A DNA stretch of 64,000 nucleotides, taken from contig CM037473.1 of NCBI GenBank assembly GCA_021014325.1, positions 4,961,501-5,025,500 on the forward strand, written 5' to 3'. The notes beneath the pieces were generated by a model. It saw only the letters and a program-made list of their open reading frames with translations, did not search any database and was not told the origin of the DNA. Shown in pieces: positions 28,201 through 37,987 of this stretch. How positions within the stretch are numbered: the first letter of the stretch is position 1; the number at the start of each line of letters is the position of its first letter. Source of the DNA: Plazaster borealis. Taxonomy: Eukaryota; Echinodermata; Asteroidea; Forcipulatida; Labidiasteridae. Made by a program: the position numbers and the translations under genes.

Positions 28201-31200
28201 AGACAGACAGTAAGTTTTTCCTGCAAGGTATGCGGAGCTATTGAAGTATGAGACCTATTCTTCTACATAGCACCATGTAATGGTTTACAAGGTGCTGTGG
28301 CGCAATCTGCAGCCAATCAAACCAGGAACACCGGGGCGAACCCCTTCTCTTTACGATAAGTGCACTGGGATCTTTTATGTGCATTACACAACACAAGGGA
28401 CCAACGGCTTTACGTCCCATCCGAAGGACGAAGCAATAATGGTTAAGTGTCTCACTTAAGGACACAAGTGTCACGACCGGGACTCGAACCCACACTCTGC
28501 TGAACAGAAACACCAGAGCTTGAGTCCGGTGCTCTTATCCGCTCGGCCACGACACACCATAACAGTACCCAGTTACAGAACTTCAGCAGTAAACAAACCA
28601 TAACGCCATCAGTACATGTATCAGTTTATTGCTATCAATGTGAGGACTTTCTTTTGTCCCTCTAACTTAACACACTTCATAGACTTATCTTCTGATAATA
28701 CCATGACAGGGGTCTATTCCATGCATGGTTAATAGCTTTACATTGCCCACTGCAGTCCTGGTACTTCACTGAGGTTATGGAAGCAATCGACTCTGTGCCC
28801 CTGGACATTGCCTCGGTGCCCCTTGAAATGTTCCAGGAGAAATATAAAGTTCCATCATAGAGGTGCCCTGACTTTAAAACTACAGATAAACTATGCCAAC
28901 CTGCAATATTATATCATGTGGTGAATGCATCTGCACGGTCAACCCTCTTACTGTCTTACCATTGAATATCATCCACTTTGGTTTTGAACTACATCGGCCT
29001 GCAATGATGATATCAAGTAGCGTTGTGCCACTATACCCAACCAATGCAGTTGAATGGTTATAAATGGTTGGTCAACTCGATGGAAATTGTTACCAAGAGT
29101 AGGACGGTAAATATGTTAATGTTAATCATAAATTAGAAATCTTAATGAAATCTGTTTGACCTTTGACCTTACCGTGCCTTTCTTGAAGAGAGCCTCGGGG
29201 TTGGTTTCTGGGTTGGCTTTCATCAGCGGAAGAGGAACTATTCTTCGCTTCGATAACAAATGGCGTCTGCAGTCAAATCAAGTGACATTGTTATTTCATT
29301 ATCAAGACTTTAATCAAATTGTCCAGGAGTGCGTTACTAACCAATTTAAGGCCTGCAATGCATTATATATGTTGAGAAATACTAACCTTAAAGGCATCGT
29401 ACACGTTTGGAAATTGTCAAAGACCATGGTTCTCACTTGGTGTATCCCAACGTATGCATAAAATAACAAGCCTGTGAAAATTTGGGCTCAATTGGTCATC
29501 GAAGTTGCAAGAAAATGATGAAAGAAAAAACACCCTTGTTGTACAAATTTGTGTGCTTTCAGATAGAATAATAAAAACTTCTTGCAAGAAGTTTTTATTA
29601 TTTTAGTGAGAAATTACCTCTTTCTCAAAAACTACGTTACTTCAGAGGGAGTCGTTTCCTACAATGATTTATACTGTCAACAGCTCTCCGTTGCTTGTTA
29701 CCAAGTAAGTTTTTATGCTAATATTTGTTTTGTGTCATTACCAAACGTGTACGATACCTTTAAAGGGCCCAAATTAGGTGTTATTTGAAAGCTCTTATTC
29801 TCATCTTTTTGATGAGCAAATAAACCCAGTTTTGAATATCACCAATAACAGTTTGGTTGTTGAGTTACAATGTTGGATTTTTTTAGATTGAGGAAGGATC
29901 CTAGAAAATCACTCAAGGGTATTGTAAATGCGTAATTTAGAAAACCATATTTTCCAATCTTCAGCATTCTTGTACACTGTGTTTCTAAATTCTTCCAAAC
30001 ACCATTTCTGGAAGTGGTGTGAACAAAACCTGCATCAGATTCAAATTGATAAGATTTCAGAAAATGTTTCATTTTCTAATTAATCGCACTGGGGTTTTTT
30101 TCTGGTTGATTTCTGTTTCCTTTGTTCTTAGTGAAGTGGTAGTTACTGCTGTCACAGTAATTTGTCAAGCCCTCATCCATCATTGTTAAATATTTTGAAT
30201 GTCATGTCAGCATTTGGTATCGTTTCAGATATTTTTAATATAGGTTTTCCCGGCCAATTTATAACAAAAGTCCATTCATTTTAACACCCAGCTCATTCAA
30301 TATCGCTTGAATGCTCCGTTGAATCAGCATTCAACAGTCAAAAGGAGAAATTCAATTTCACCTGTGTAGCATTCACTGGTCAAATAAGATCATTCAATGT
30401 CATTAGGCCGCAAGACTCATTCTATTTCGTAAAAGCCAGCAGCAAGGGCTGGTCATTCATTCAATTTCATCATGTAGAAATTCAACTTAAGAATGGTCAA
30501 AGTGTAGTCTTGAATGCCTATAAATGAAATAGAATGGCTGAAATGAATTTGAATGAGAAAAACAAAATCATGTGTGCACAAAAACGAAATTGAATGCATT
30601 AATAGCTAAAAAGAAACACTAGTTTGAGTGGATTAGGGGAAAATGCTTTAATTTGAATGCGTGTTAATGAAATTGAATAAATTTTTGCTGAAATTGGCCG
30701 GGAAAACCTTCATTATTTTGTTACTATGATTTGAATGAGAAGTGACTCACTCTTTCCCTTCCTCATCAATATCATCAACTTCGTATTTATTGGTAGCGGC
30801 ATTAAATGACACGACCTCGGCCAAGATCCAGTTTTCATCTCCGTCACTGCCTTTAACCCGAGCGGCCACTTTGTCTCCCAGCTTGGCCAGATAGTTGTTT
30901 TCTCCTGAGATGGCGCCACACAGAGGTGGTGGGCTGAACGTTACAAATGTATGAGACAAAAAAAACAAGAATTGTTAAGTGATCAAACTCACTCTGCGGC
31001 TATTGTTATTCTAAGTTATTTATTTATTTGTATTTATACTGGGTAAAATCAGCTCAGCATGAAAGCTGTTTTTAACTGATGCCCAGTCGAACCACTAAAA
31101 ACATAACAAATTATTACAATTCAAGCTATCATGATCGTTTGTTCCTTTTCTAAAACATCATATTAATTTCATTCTGTTGTTTGTAAGTTGTTTTGTTCAT

Positions 31201-34200
31201 TTCTGTACGTCCTCTGTTTGTACGTTTGTCTTGTCTCTGTCTGTCAACAGGCTGATTACTACAAGCCTCAGCAGCGTTCTCCCTCAACAGTGGTCCGCTG
31301 GCCAAATGCCAGTTAAAACACCAGAGGACCAGTCAAAACTCATTTGAAGCAGTCCTACTGGCTAGGTTAGTGTTGAAAGCTTCCATATTTCATTTGAAAT
31401 AATGGACCAGTGAAAAAGGTGATGGACCAGTGAAACCAGTGAACCAGCTAACTGGTCCTCCGGCCAGTTATTTAAAAAGTTAAGGGCAACCCTTGATCAG
31501 CCTCCATACCGTTTCCTTTCTTTGCTTTTTCAAGCCAATTTTAACTCAGTCTATTCTGTTCATTATAACCTTGTTTATTGTACCAATTTGTTCATGACAG
31601 TATGGAAGTAAATTATTGATTGATTGATTGATTGGTTGATTAGATGTTTCCCAGGCTGAACAGGAAAAAAAAGCTGGCCTCTTTAGAACGTATTGAGGCG
31701 AGGCTCCAATGATTTAAAGATGCCAAACACTGACTTCACAGTTTCAAGGAGATTCAACTTTGACCTTAGTTGGTGTCACAGGCAGTTACACTTCATTATG
31801 TGCCCTGAAGACCGCTATAACAAAAGTGTAACTGGAAAAAGGCTTTAAGCAAATAATGTGCCAGGGCCTGATTTCATAGAGCTGCTTAAAGCACAAATAT
31901 TGCTTAACAATTGTGCTAAGCAGAAATGAGCAGGATACCAGTCACAAATTGTACATGTGACATGGTGATTTGGCTGGTAAACTTATTTTGGTAAGCACAA
32001 TTTTGTGGTGCTCAGCTTCTTATTGTGCTTAAGCAGCTCTATGAAATTGGGCCCAGGCCCGCAGCACCTAAGGACACCAGTGCAATCTCAAACTCACCTC
32101 TCCCCCGGCCGACCAATCCACAAGGGTAGTGTCAGAGCAGCTTGTTGCAGCATCGTCATCAGCACACCTCTCCTCATAGTCTTTCTGGGTCCATCCACAT
32201 CTGTGTACAGCCCAGCATTCTTGGCCTGAAGCCGCTGCTCGTTCCGTACTGACTTGATGTCTGCTATTTCCTTCAGCGCCTTCCGGAGTATTCTAAAAGT
32301 TTCAGATTAGGTTTGAAACAGTGAAGGTGCACAATGAGTTTTTGCCAAACTGTACATTTTGTCTGCACATTTTACTTGTTATCACTAAAGGAACTTACTT
32401 TTTGTTTAGAAGAAGCTAATGCATTTTTTTTATATATATTTTTTTTAATGAGATATCGCCCAACTCACAAGGCCGGACGACCACTTCAAGGTGAGGGCTA
32501 CACGTAACTGATTTTGGGCTGATTTTGGGCTGTTGACCAAAATCAACTGTCACCAGGGGCACGTTGCCACCTACTCCTGGGGTTGAAACAGTCCGCAATG
32601 ATGTAGGCATGGGTATCATCCACTAGGAGCCTGGCTGGTAGAGCAGAATGCGATACCTTCCCACCTTTTACGAAGAAATTATGGTTAAGTGCCTTGCTCA
32701 AGGGCACAAGTGTCACGACCGTGATTCGAACCCACACTCTGCTGCTGGCAACACCAGAGCTTGGGTCCGGTGAACTAGACCGCTCGGCCACGACATAGGT
32801 ACCCTTATGATATATGAATAATCAAATAACATAATGATAACTAGTTTTTATATACATTATTTATTTCCAGACAGGCTTTTGAAGTGTATGGATTATGAGA
32901 CCCAGTTATGTAACACCTTGTAAATGTTAACAAGGTGCTGAGGCACATTCAGCAGCCGCTGCCAGAAACACCGGGGCAAACCCCTTCTCTTAGCATTAAG
33001 TGTACTGGGTTCTTTTACGTGCATTACACAGCACACGAGGCCAACGGCTGTACGTCCCATCCGAAGGATGAAGCAATAATGGTTAAGTGTCTTGCTTAAG
33101 GACACAAGTGTCAAGTGTCAAGACCGGAACTCGAACCCAAACTCTGCTGATCAGAAGCACCAGAGCTTGAGTCCAGTGTGCTTGACTGCTCGACCACCGC
33201 ACGCCAAATCCAAAACCCATATACAGCAAACATACTCAGCCTCGGACTCCGCCTCCCCAACAGCCGACTGGTAAAGCGTCCGCAGCTTGGTCTTGAAATA
33301 TGGAGAAATCTTCCCCTCAGAGTTCATGCGTTCGTGAGTCTTGTTGATTGTGGAGAGCGTCTGTTCGCTCTTGGATCTCTCTACCTGCGTCTCTTTGACG
33401 AGTTGGTGTAACTCCTTCAGCATGTCTTGGATGGATGCTCCCGCATCAGTGATTGCTGCATGGGCCTGCTCAGGCAGAGGGCAACAGGTCAAAAACACGA
33501 CTTATCTAATATGTCTTTTCAATATAGAGTTCTGAAGTCCTTAATATGTTTGCATCATGGATGAAGAACACTTTGATATAATTACTTTCTGCCCTACAAT
33601 TGAAACATTCCAAATTTTAGTGATGCATAGGCAAAGCAAATGAGACGGCATTGCATTTTGTGCAATATAACTCTTACAGCCATGTCACACAGGGCAATAT
33701 TTTCAGGCAACTTTGAGGCAATCACTTGCACTGCATGAACAAGAAACACTTCGGCAGCACAAGAGACAGTCTTCTAGCTGTAACTCACTATCCCCAGGAA
33801 AATAATGAGAAAACTGAAGTGTGAATGAATTTTCTTATTGGAAATTGCTTGGAACTGCTTGCCTGTAAACTGCCTCATGTTTCATGGCCATTACCCTGCC
33901 AAATGTTACACAATGTATCAGTTGGTAAAAGTTGTTGTATTTAATAGCAGTAAACTAAAATCCAACACTGTTTCACTGTGTTGCATTTATTAGGGTTCTA
34001 CAACAGCCTCACTATCATAGGCAGCGCGCCGTATCGATACCTCTCGTCACTAACCCCTGGTAGGGATGTACTGAAAAACAACGCTAATTGGCTCCCAAAA
34101 GTGACTACTTTGCGTGCACGCTTGTTAAAAACGTTCATGCGCTTGTAGGACGCTTAGAAAGCGCATGTCAAAGTGCAAGTATTTTGACGCGATTCCATTT

Positions 34201-35069
34201 CAAATTAATCATGTTTTTACACGGTCTCCTTTAACTGCATGTGACAGTTAGTCATATCACAAGATCAAATCAGAATGAGAGGACCAGTTGCTCTTTGACT
34301 TGATGCCTCTTTTGCGGGTTACCATACTTGAGCGGGTGGGTAGAGTGGATCAGCCACAGGCCTATTTAAAATGTGCCAGATTCTGGCACATTTTAATGAA
34401 TTAATTCCAGGCGTTATGAGCGAGCAAGGCATGCTGGGAAAAAAATGGCGTGGTGGGGTTGATCACCCCTCTAACCACTCGGCCACGACACGCCACATTT
34501 AGCAGGGTGCCTAGTTGACCCAGTAACTAGGGCCCTGTACTCCTTTTCGAAATTTTGACATCATCGATCGTACTAGCACCCCAGCTTGTCGTTGTGTTTT
34601 TCCCGAGGGATCTTCAATTTGGACGATTAGACGGGTGCCTTGCCTCAACCGTGATAACAGCGCGGTTGAGGCAGGACACCCGTCTAAAATTTGACAGGTG
34701 CCCTGCCTCAATCGCGTGGTCATCACGGTTTGGGCAGGGCACCAGTGGATACTGCGGAGCGTTGGATCGCTAAATTGAAGATCCCTCGGGGAAAATACAA
34801 TGACAAGCTGGGGCGCTAGTACGACCGATGATGTCAAAATTTTGAAAAAGGAGTACAGCGCCCCAGTTACTGGGTCTAGGTGACTAGAAAAAACTGTAAA
34901 ATTGTATTACTTGAGCAGCAGGTGATGCAGCAGCTTGCATCGCTGCAGCTGCAGGTGCCGCTGAGGATGGAGTATTCTTATCTGTAGAGCTAGAGCTTGA
35001 TGAAGATGCAGGTCCGTTGCCAGACCCAGAGACTGTGCTGGAAGGAGCAGCTGACTTGGTACGTCTCAT
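25230..35069 (-). CDS. SGF29: SGF29 (CCDC101), SAGA/ATAC tandem-Tudor subunit, seven exons
   Basis: In transcript order the exons are 35069-34911, 33465-33236, 32292-32098, 30933-30751, 29266-29173, 27000-26932 and 25346-25230. They join in frame (1047 nt, 348 aa) with GT-AG introns throughout. SGF29 reads H3K4me2/3 and guides the GCN5-containing SAGA/ATAC acetyltransferases in the nucleus. Residues 54-130 match the family's coiled-coil region (ELHQLVKETQVERSKSEQ, SPYFKTKLRTLY). Residues 165-200 hold GLYTDVDGPRKTMRRGVL and LPLWIGRPGE. From PPPLCGAI on comes the double Tudor region (GDKVAARVK, NKYEVDDIDEEGKE, YPQTTCFYRAL, VLFEDNSYADGYSP). Tyr293, Tyr300 and Phe319 keep the spacing of the human methyl-lysine cage. 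Residues 1-53 are a Ser/Ala-rich extension absent from the 293-aa human protein; ATG 35069 is the only start in that exon's frame. Confidence 0.95.
25372..25880. repeat. family H element with a family F (AGGACTAGTCC) palindrome inside
   Basis: CACTGGACCACCGGCCTGAG at 25384 and ACAAGTCTGACTGTCTTGTG match 20679-20770. At 25706-25823 lies an inverted-repeat unit, GGGGCCGATTCTGAAGTTAG to TGTGAAATCGACCCCTGG, with GACTAGTCC motifs. Its relative is at 48000-48130. Confidence 0.65.
26375..26765 (-). mobile_element. tRNA-derived SINE, head truncated
   Basis: Reverse orientation. It shares TTTCCTGCAAGGTA, CACCATGTAATGGTTTACAA and CTTTACGTCCCATCCGAAGG with 28162-28558. The B box is recognisable (CGACTGAGATTCAAACCC) but the A-box end is missing. 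Confidence 0.7.
27241..28157. mobile_element. possible DNA element with 18-bp inverted ends (SGF29 intron 5)
   Basis: ATACTGGGATGAGATTCT at 27241-27258 and AGAATCTCATCCCTGTAT at 28140-28157 are inverted copies (17 of 18). The interior has short stems (CCGCCTTTTGGCGG) and two similar segments near 27600-27740 (AATCCTCTACA). No transposase frame. Confidence 0.5.
28162..28558 (-). mobile_element. tRNA-derived SINE, full length, reverse
   Basis: Ends on plus with CCGCTCGGCCACGACACACC, the complement of the tRNA-like head. B box complement CGACCGGGACTCGAACCC. Same body as 26375 and 32872. Confidence 0.8.
28613..28690. repeat. short repeat shared with the flank of the 47-kb minisatellite
   Basis: TTGCTATCAATGTGAGGACT and TTGTCCCTCTAACTTAACAC recur at 47618-47670. 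Confidence 0.55.
28756..28870 (+). repeat. family Q element fragment
   Basis: CTGGTACTTCACTGAGGTTA, TCGGTGCCCCTTGAAATGTT and AGAGGTGCCCT match 40208-40675 and 54047-54160. Confidence 0.6.
29388..29763. repeat. family A palindromic element, full length (SGF29 intron 4)
   Basis: TTAAAGGCATCGTACACGTT left, AACGTGTACGATACCTTTAA right. In the middle is the perfect stem AAAAACTTCTTGCAAGAAGT. A good reference copy of the family. Confidence 0.85.
30242..30709. mobile_element. 468-bp element with perfect 19-bp inverted ends
   Basis: AGGTTTTCCCGGCCAATTT at 30242-30260 and its exact complement at 30691-30709. The interior is made of repeated CATTCAATTTCATT-like words in both orientations. It ends 41 bp from SGF29 exon 4. 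Confidence 0.8.
31287..31490. repeat. family G element (ACTGGTCC / GGACCAGT)
   Basis: CAGTGGTCCGCTGGCCAAAT at the left, AACTGGTCCTCCGGCCAGTT near the right, and AAAAAGTTAAGGGC at the end. Fragments of the family occur at 16644 and 18585. Confidence 0.6.
31862..32055. repeat. family P palindromic element copy 4
   Basis: CAGGGCCTGATTTCATAGAG to AGCTCTATGAAATTGGGCCC. Its end is about 40 bp past the donor of SGF29 exon 3 (low end 32098). Confidence 0.8.
32451..32797 (-). mobile_element. tRNA-headed SINE with the second body type
   Basis: The head complement GACCGCTCGGCCACGACAT (to 32797) and B box complement GACCGTGATTCGAACCC are joined to the body also found headless at 8690. The tail on minus is GATATCTCATT followed by A-rich DNA. 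This copy links the two SINE bodies to one kind of tRNA head. Confidence 0.75.
32872..33205 (-). mobile_element. tRNA-derived SINE, reverse
   Basis: CTTTTACGTGCATTACACAG and TACGTCCCATCCGAAGGATG match 28162-28558. The head complement at the right end is degraded (GACTGCTCGACCACCGCACG). It ends about 30 bp from SGF29 exon 2. Confidence 0.75.
33672..33893. repeat. palindromic element with GCCATGTCACAC ends, copy 2
   Basis: AGCCATGTCACACAGGGCAA on the left. CACTTCGGCAGCACAAGAGA inside is the complement of the matching block at 23215-23240. Confidence 0.65.
34511..34887. mobile_element. foldback element next to SGF29 exon 1
   Basis: Arms of about 140 bp (left GACCCAGTAACTAGGGCCCT, right GCGCCCCAGTTACTGGGTCT) extend through AAATTTTGACATCATCGATCG and its counterpart. 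The centre has further stems (CTGCCTCAA / TTGAGGCAG). Its end is 23 bp from the exon 1 donor. Confidence 0.8.
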
Positions 35070-35879
35070 TATTTATCCAATTCTGTGTCTGTACTGTAGT
35101 TGGAAAGATCAGGTAGAAAAACGTAAATTAGATAAATGACAAGTATTTTCCTACCCGTACCATTTGACTTCATAAATACATCAGGTATTACGTACATGCC
35201 TGGAATTCCCCCATTTTGAGAGGGCAAGGCATTTCTTATTTTTGCGAAGGCCACTTTGATCGATTGGAAACTCTTACAGTCTATTGGAACACTATTTTTG
35301 AAGGGGCACCAACGCAAAGACCAGGAAAACATAGGTCATGGCCACGTTCAATTCCAAAATCCAGGCCTGGTACTACGCACTACTGTAGTTGTACTAGTTG
35401 TACTTACTACTACTTTTTATAATAGTACAATTTGCAGTAAAAAACATAATATTTGTTTACACACTCTTAACAAAATATATAAATAGTTAGAGAAGACGTA
35501 GTATTACTAAATAGCCCACTATTATTATTAAATGAGCGGAAAAACTGGCAGTTGTTGGATTTCACACTCTTTCCGTTTCTGACACTTGGCCCAGGTCCAC
35601 GAATTGTAAGCAGTGATTCTAGTAAACAGCACTCCGCACTAATGCAAAAAATAGAAGCTAAGTACTCGGATCTCAGACAAATGTGTAAAATTTCACTAAC
35701 ATTATGTACGCGCACATATATACAAATATCCAACTGTCCAAGGGCCATGTTTTGTGCTTACTCGCGTGTGTACTGACTTGACTAAACTGTAGTACTATGC
35801 CAGTGCATCGATGATGCAGTGACCGCGTGTAAGTGGTAGAATGTTTGTCTGACACTGTGGCAGCCGGGTATTTCAAAAG

Positions 35880-35887
35880 TGACGTCA
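35880..35887. promoter_or_regulatory. perfect CRE motif TGACGTCA
   Basis: The consensus CREB/ATF site lies about 810 bp upstream of the SGF29 ATG. The octamer also occurs inside repeat elements of this window (11830, 62589), so function is uncertain. Confidence 0.3.
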
Positions 35888-37647
35888 TACTCATTTAAAT
35901 AGTGCTAAAACTTTCAAAAGAAGGAATTGAAACTTTCAAAAGAAGGAATTGAATTTGTAAAGATAATGTAAACATAAAGTTAATCATCAATATTTCATAA
36001 TGTTTGTTAACAATAAGTACACTAAAAATCAGTTAGTTTCAGGTTGTACTTACGCTACATTTTAAGTGTTAATTATTTTTAATTTTCAATAATTAAATGC
36101 AATTGAATTGTGTCGTCTGCAAAAAACGTCAGCATAATTTCAATACCTATTAAAGTAAGTATTTACTACAATTGATTGTTATTTAGTAATTTCACTAAAC
36201 TATAAATGTAGGCTGTGATCAAATTGTACATGCAAAAACTTTACGCCAAGAAGCTGTTTAAAATAGTACCTTTTATAAAATTATCTCTTTAATAAATCTT
36301 AGTTCTATGAAAATGCTCACCAAATCAGAGAGTTTCATGAGTATCTCTATCGTTGATGGCAGAGGACAGTGTTTATCATCTCGGTCGGATGTTATTGTTG
36401 TTGGCTAATTTCAACCTCATTCCTCGTGTTCACTCGAAAGCCGTTCAATAGCATTGGTTTCATATTCTGCGCTCTGTGTACGATATCGGCAATTAGACAG
36501 GTAACGTGTTAGACGTCTGGGTTGTAAGACTTGGCAATTTTCACAGCTATTGGATCGTTATTGGATCGTTTGCGCGTAACGTGGGCAAATAGTGCGTTTT
36601 CAGACAGTGTGTATAGCGGATGTGTTACATGGGAGATGACTTGCATCAAATGACTTTTTCGTACAAGTCATGACTCAAAATGCTATTCATAGTATGATAT
36701 TTAGGCTAAGCCATTAATTTATGTACTAATTTTATCTCATAATGACTTAGTACAAGTCTTAATTATGACTTCTATATTTTTATATAGCTCATAAAATATT
36801 TACTTATTTGGCACAAGTCATGACTTATGCTAATTCATGATAAGTCATAATGACTTTCCTTTAATTTTCTCAATTTCCCTTAACGCTTCCGTAGTATTAC
36901 AAAAAAAGTAACTTAACTGGACGATAACTTTTAGAACAAATACAAGGATAAAATAAATTTTCCATACAGGCTTCATAAGGTAAAGAAGGTCTCATGGATG
37001 TAACAACACTTATCAAATTTCTTCAGCTTTTTTACCTCGGATGTTTGTGCAGAAATTTCAAATCAAAACCCACCCTTGGACTATTTTGATGGACCGCAAC
37101 TGAATTCGGCTTTAAAGCGCCGGTTGTAGATTGATAACAGCATTAGTTGCCAAACACTGGACTTTTCTGCTTTTCTTGTTTACTACATTTAAATACAGCC
37201 TATATATTTAACCAACAAATCTTTAAGTTAAAAATAAATAAGATAAACACATAAATGTTTATTGATGCAGGTCCAATTTTTTATTCGGCGTCGGGTGTCT
37301 TTTTCAAAACCTCGGCTTAGGCTCCGGCTGCGGCTTTGGCTTCGTCATCAATTTTTCATGTTCCTGTGTACATTTTGCGCGGTGTTTCCAGTAACTTAAG
37401 CATTAAATGAACTCGAGACAAGCCGGAGCCCAAAAGCAGAGGTTTCGAAAACGGGTTCTCAAGTTTTAAAAAATGTTTTCTACCTCCAATATCCGTCTCA
37501 TACCAAGGAAAATTTGCCGTTGTCGTTATTAATTTAATATATATATTTAACAATTACTTTTTTAATTTATAAACAAAAAAGGGCACTCTGTAAAATAGAA
37601 ATATAATAATTTGGGTTCGAAATGAGATAGTGGCAATTCGGTGTACA

Positions 37648-37695
37648 AAGGAAGATGATTCAAAAGAGGGCGCTATCAGACGAAATTTCTACACA
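37648..37695 (+). repeat. 48-bp block shared with 11688-11735
   Basis: Same GATTCAAAAGAGGGCGCTAT block, about 300 bp upstream of the TLCD3-type start codon. Confidence 0.7.
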
Positions 37696-37987
37696 AAAAG
37701 AATCGCCGTGGTGGATGCAGCATGGATAACTGTGAAACGAACCTCGATCTTCGCCGCAACATGCCTTTAAAAAAAACATGTGTGGTATGCCTGCATGATC
37801 AATGTGTACAAAGTGCATACATTACATTAAACGTGTTACCTACGTGACGCAAGTACCGTGTTGCACAGCTTTATTGCCCAGTGAGCTCTTATCTCGGCTT
37901 TAATCTCCAACTACGTCCCACATCCACAGCTGCTGCAGCGGTCCACCCGGAAAGACTACATTCATGTACAACGACATATCAGTCAAA

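Larger units (their letters stand above)
35070..37987. promoter_or_regulatory. divergent intergenic region between SGF29 and the TLCD3-type gene
   Basis: About 2.9 kb, mostly AT-rich, with no coding exon. It contains a family Q fragment (about 35195-35375) and a palindromic cAMP-response motif TGACGTCA at 35880-35887. Short TGACTTAGTACAAGTC-like words recur around 36640-36850. It must hold both promoters; I cannot place start sites. Confidence 0.4.
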
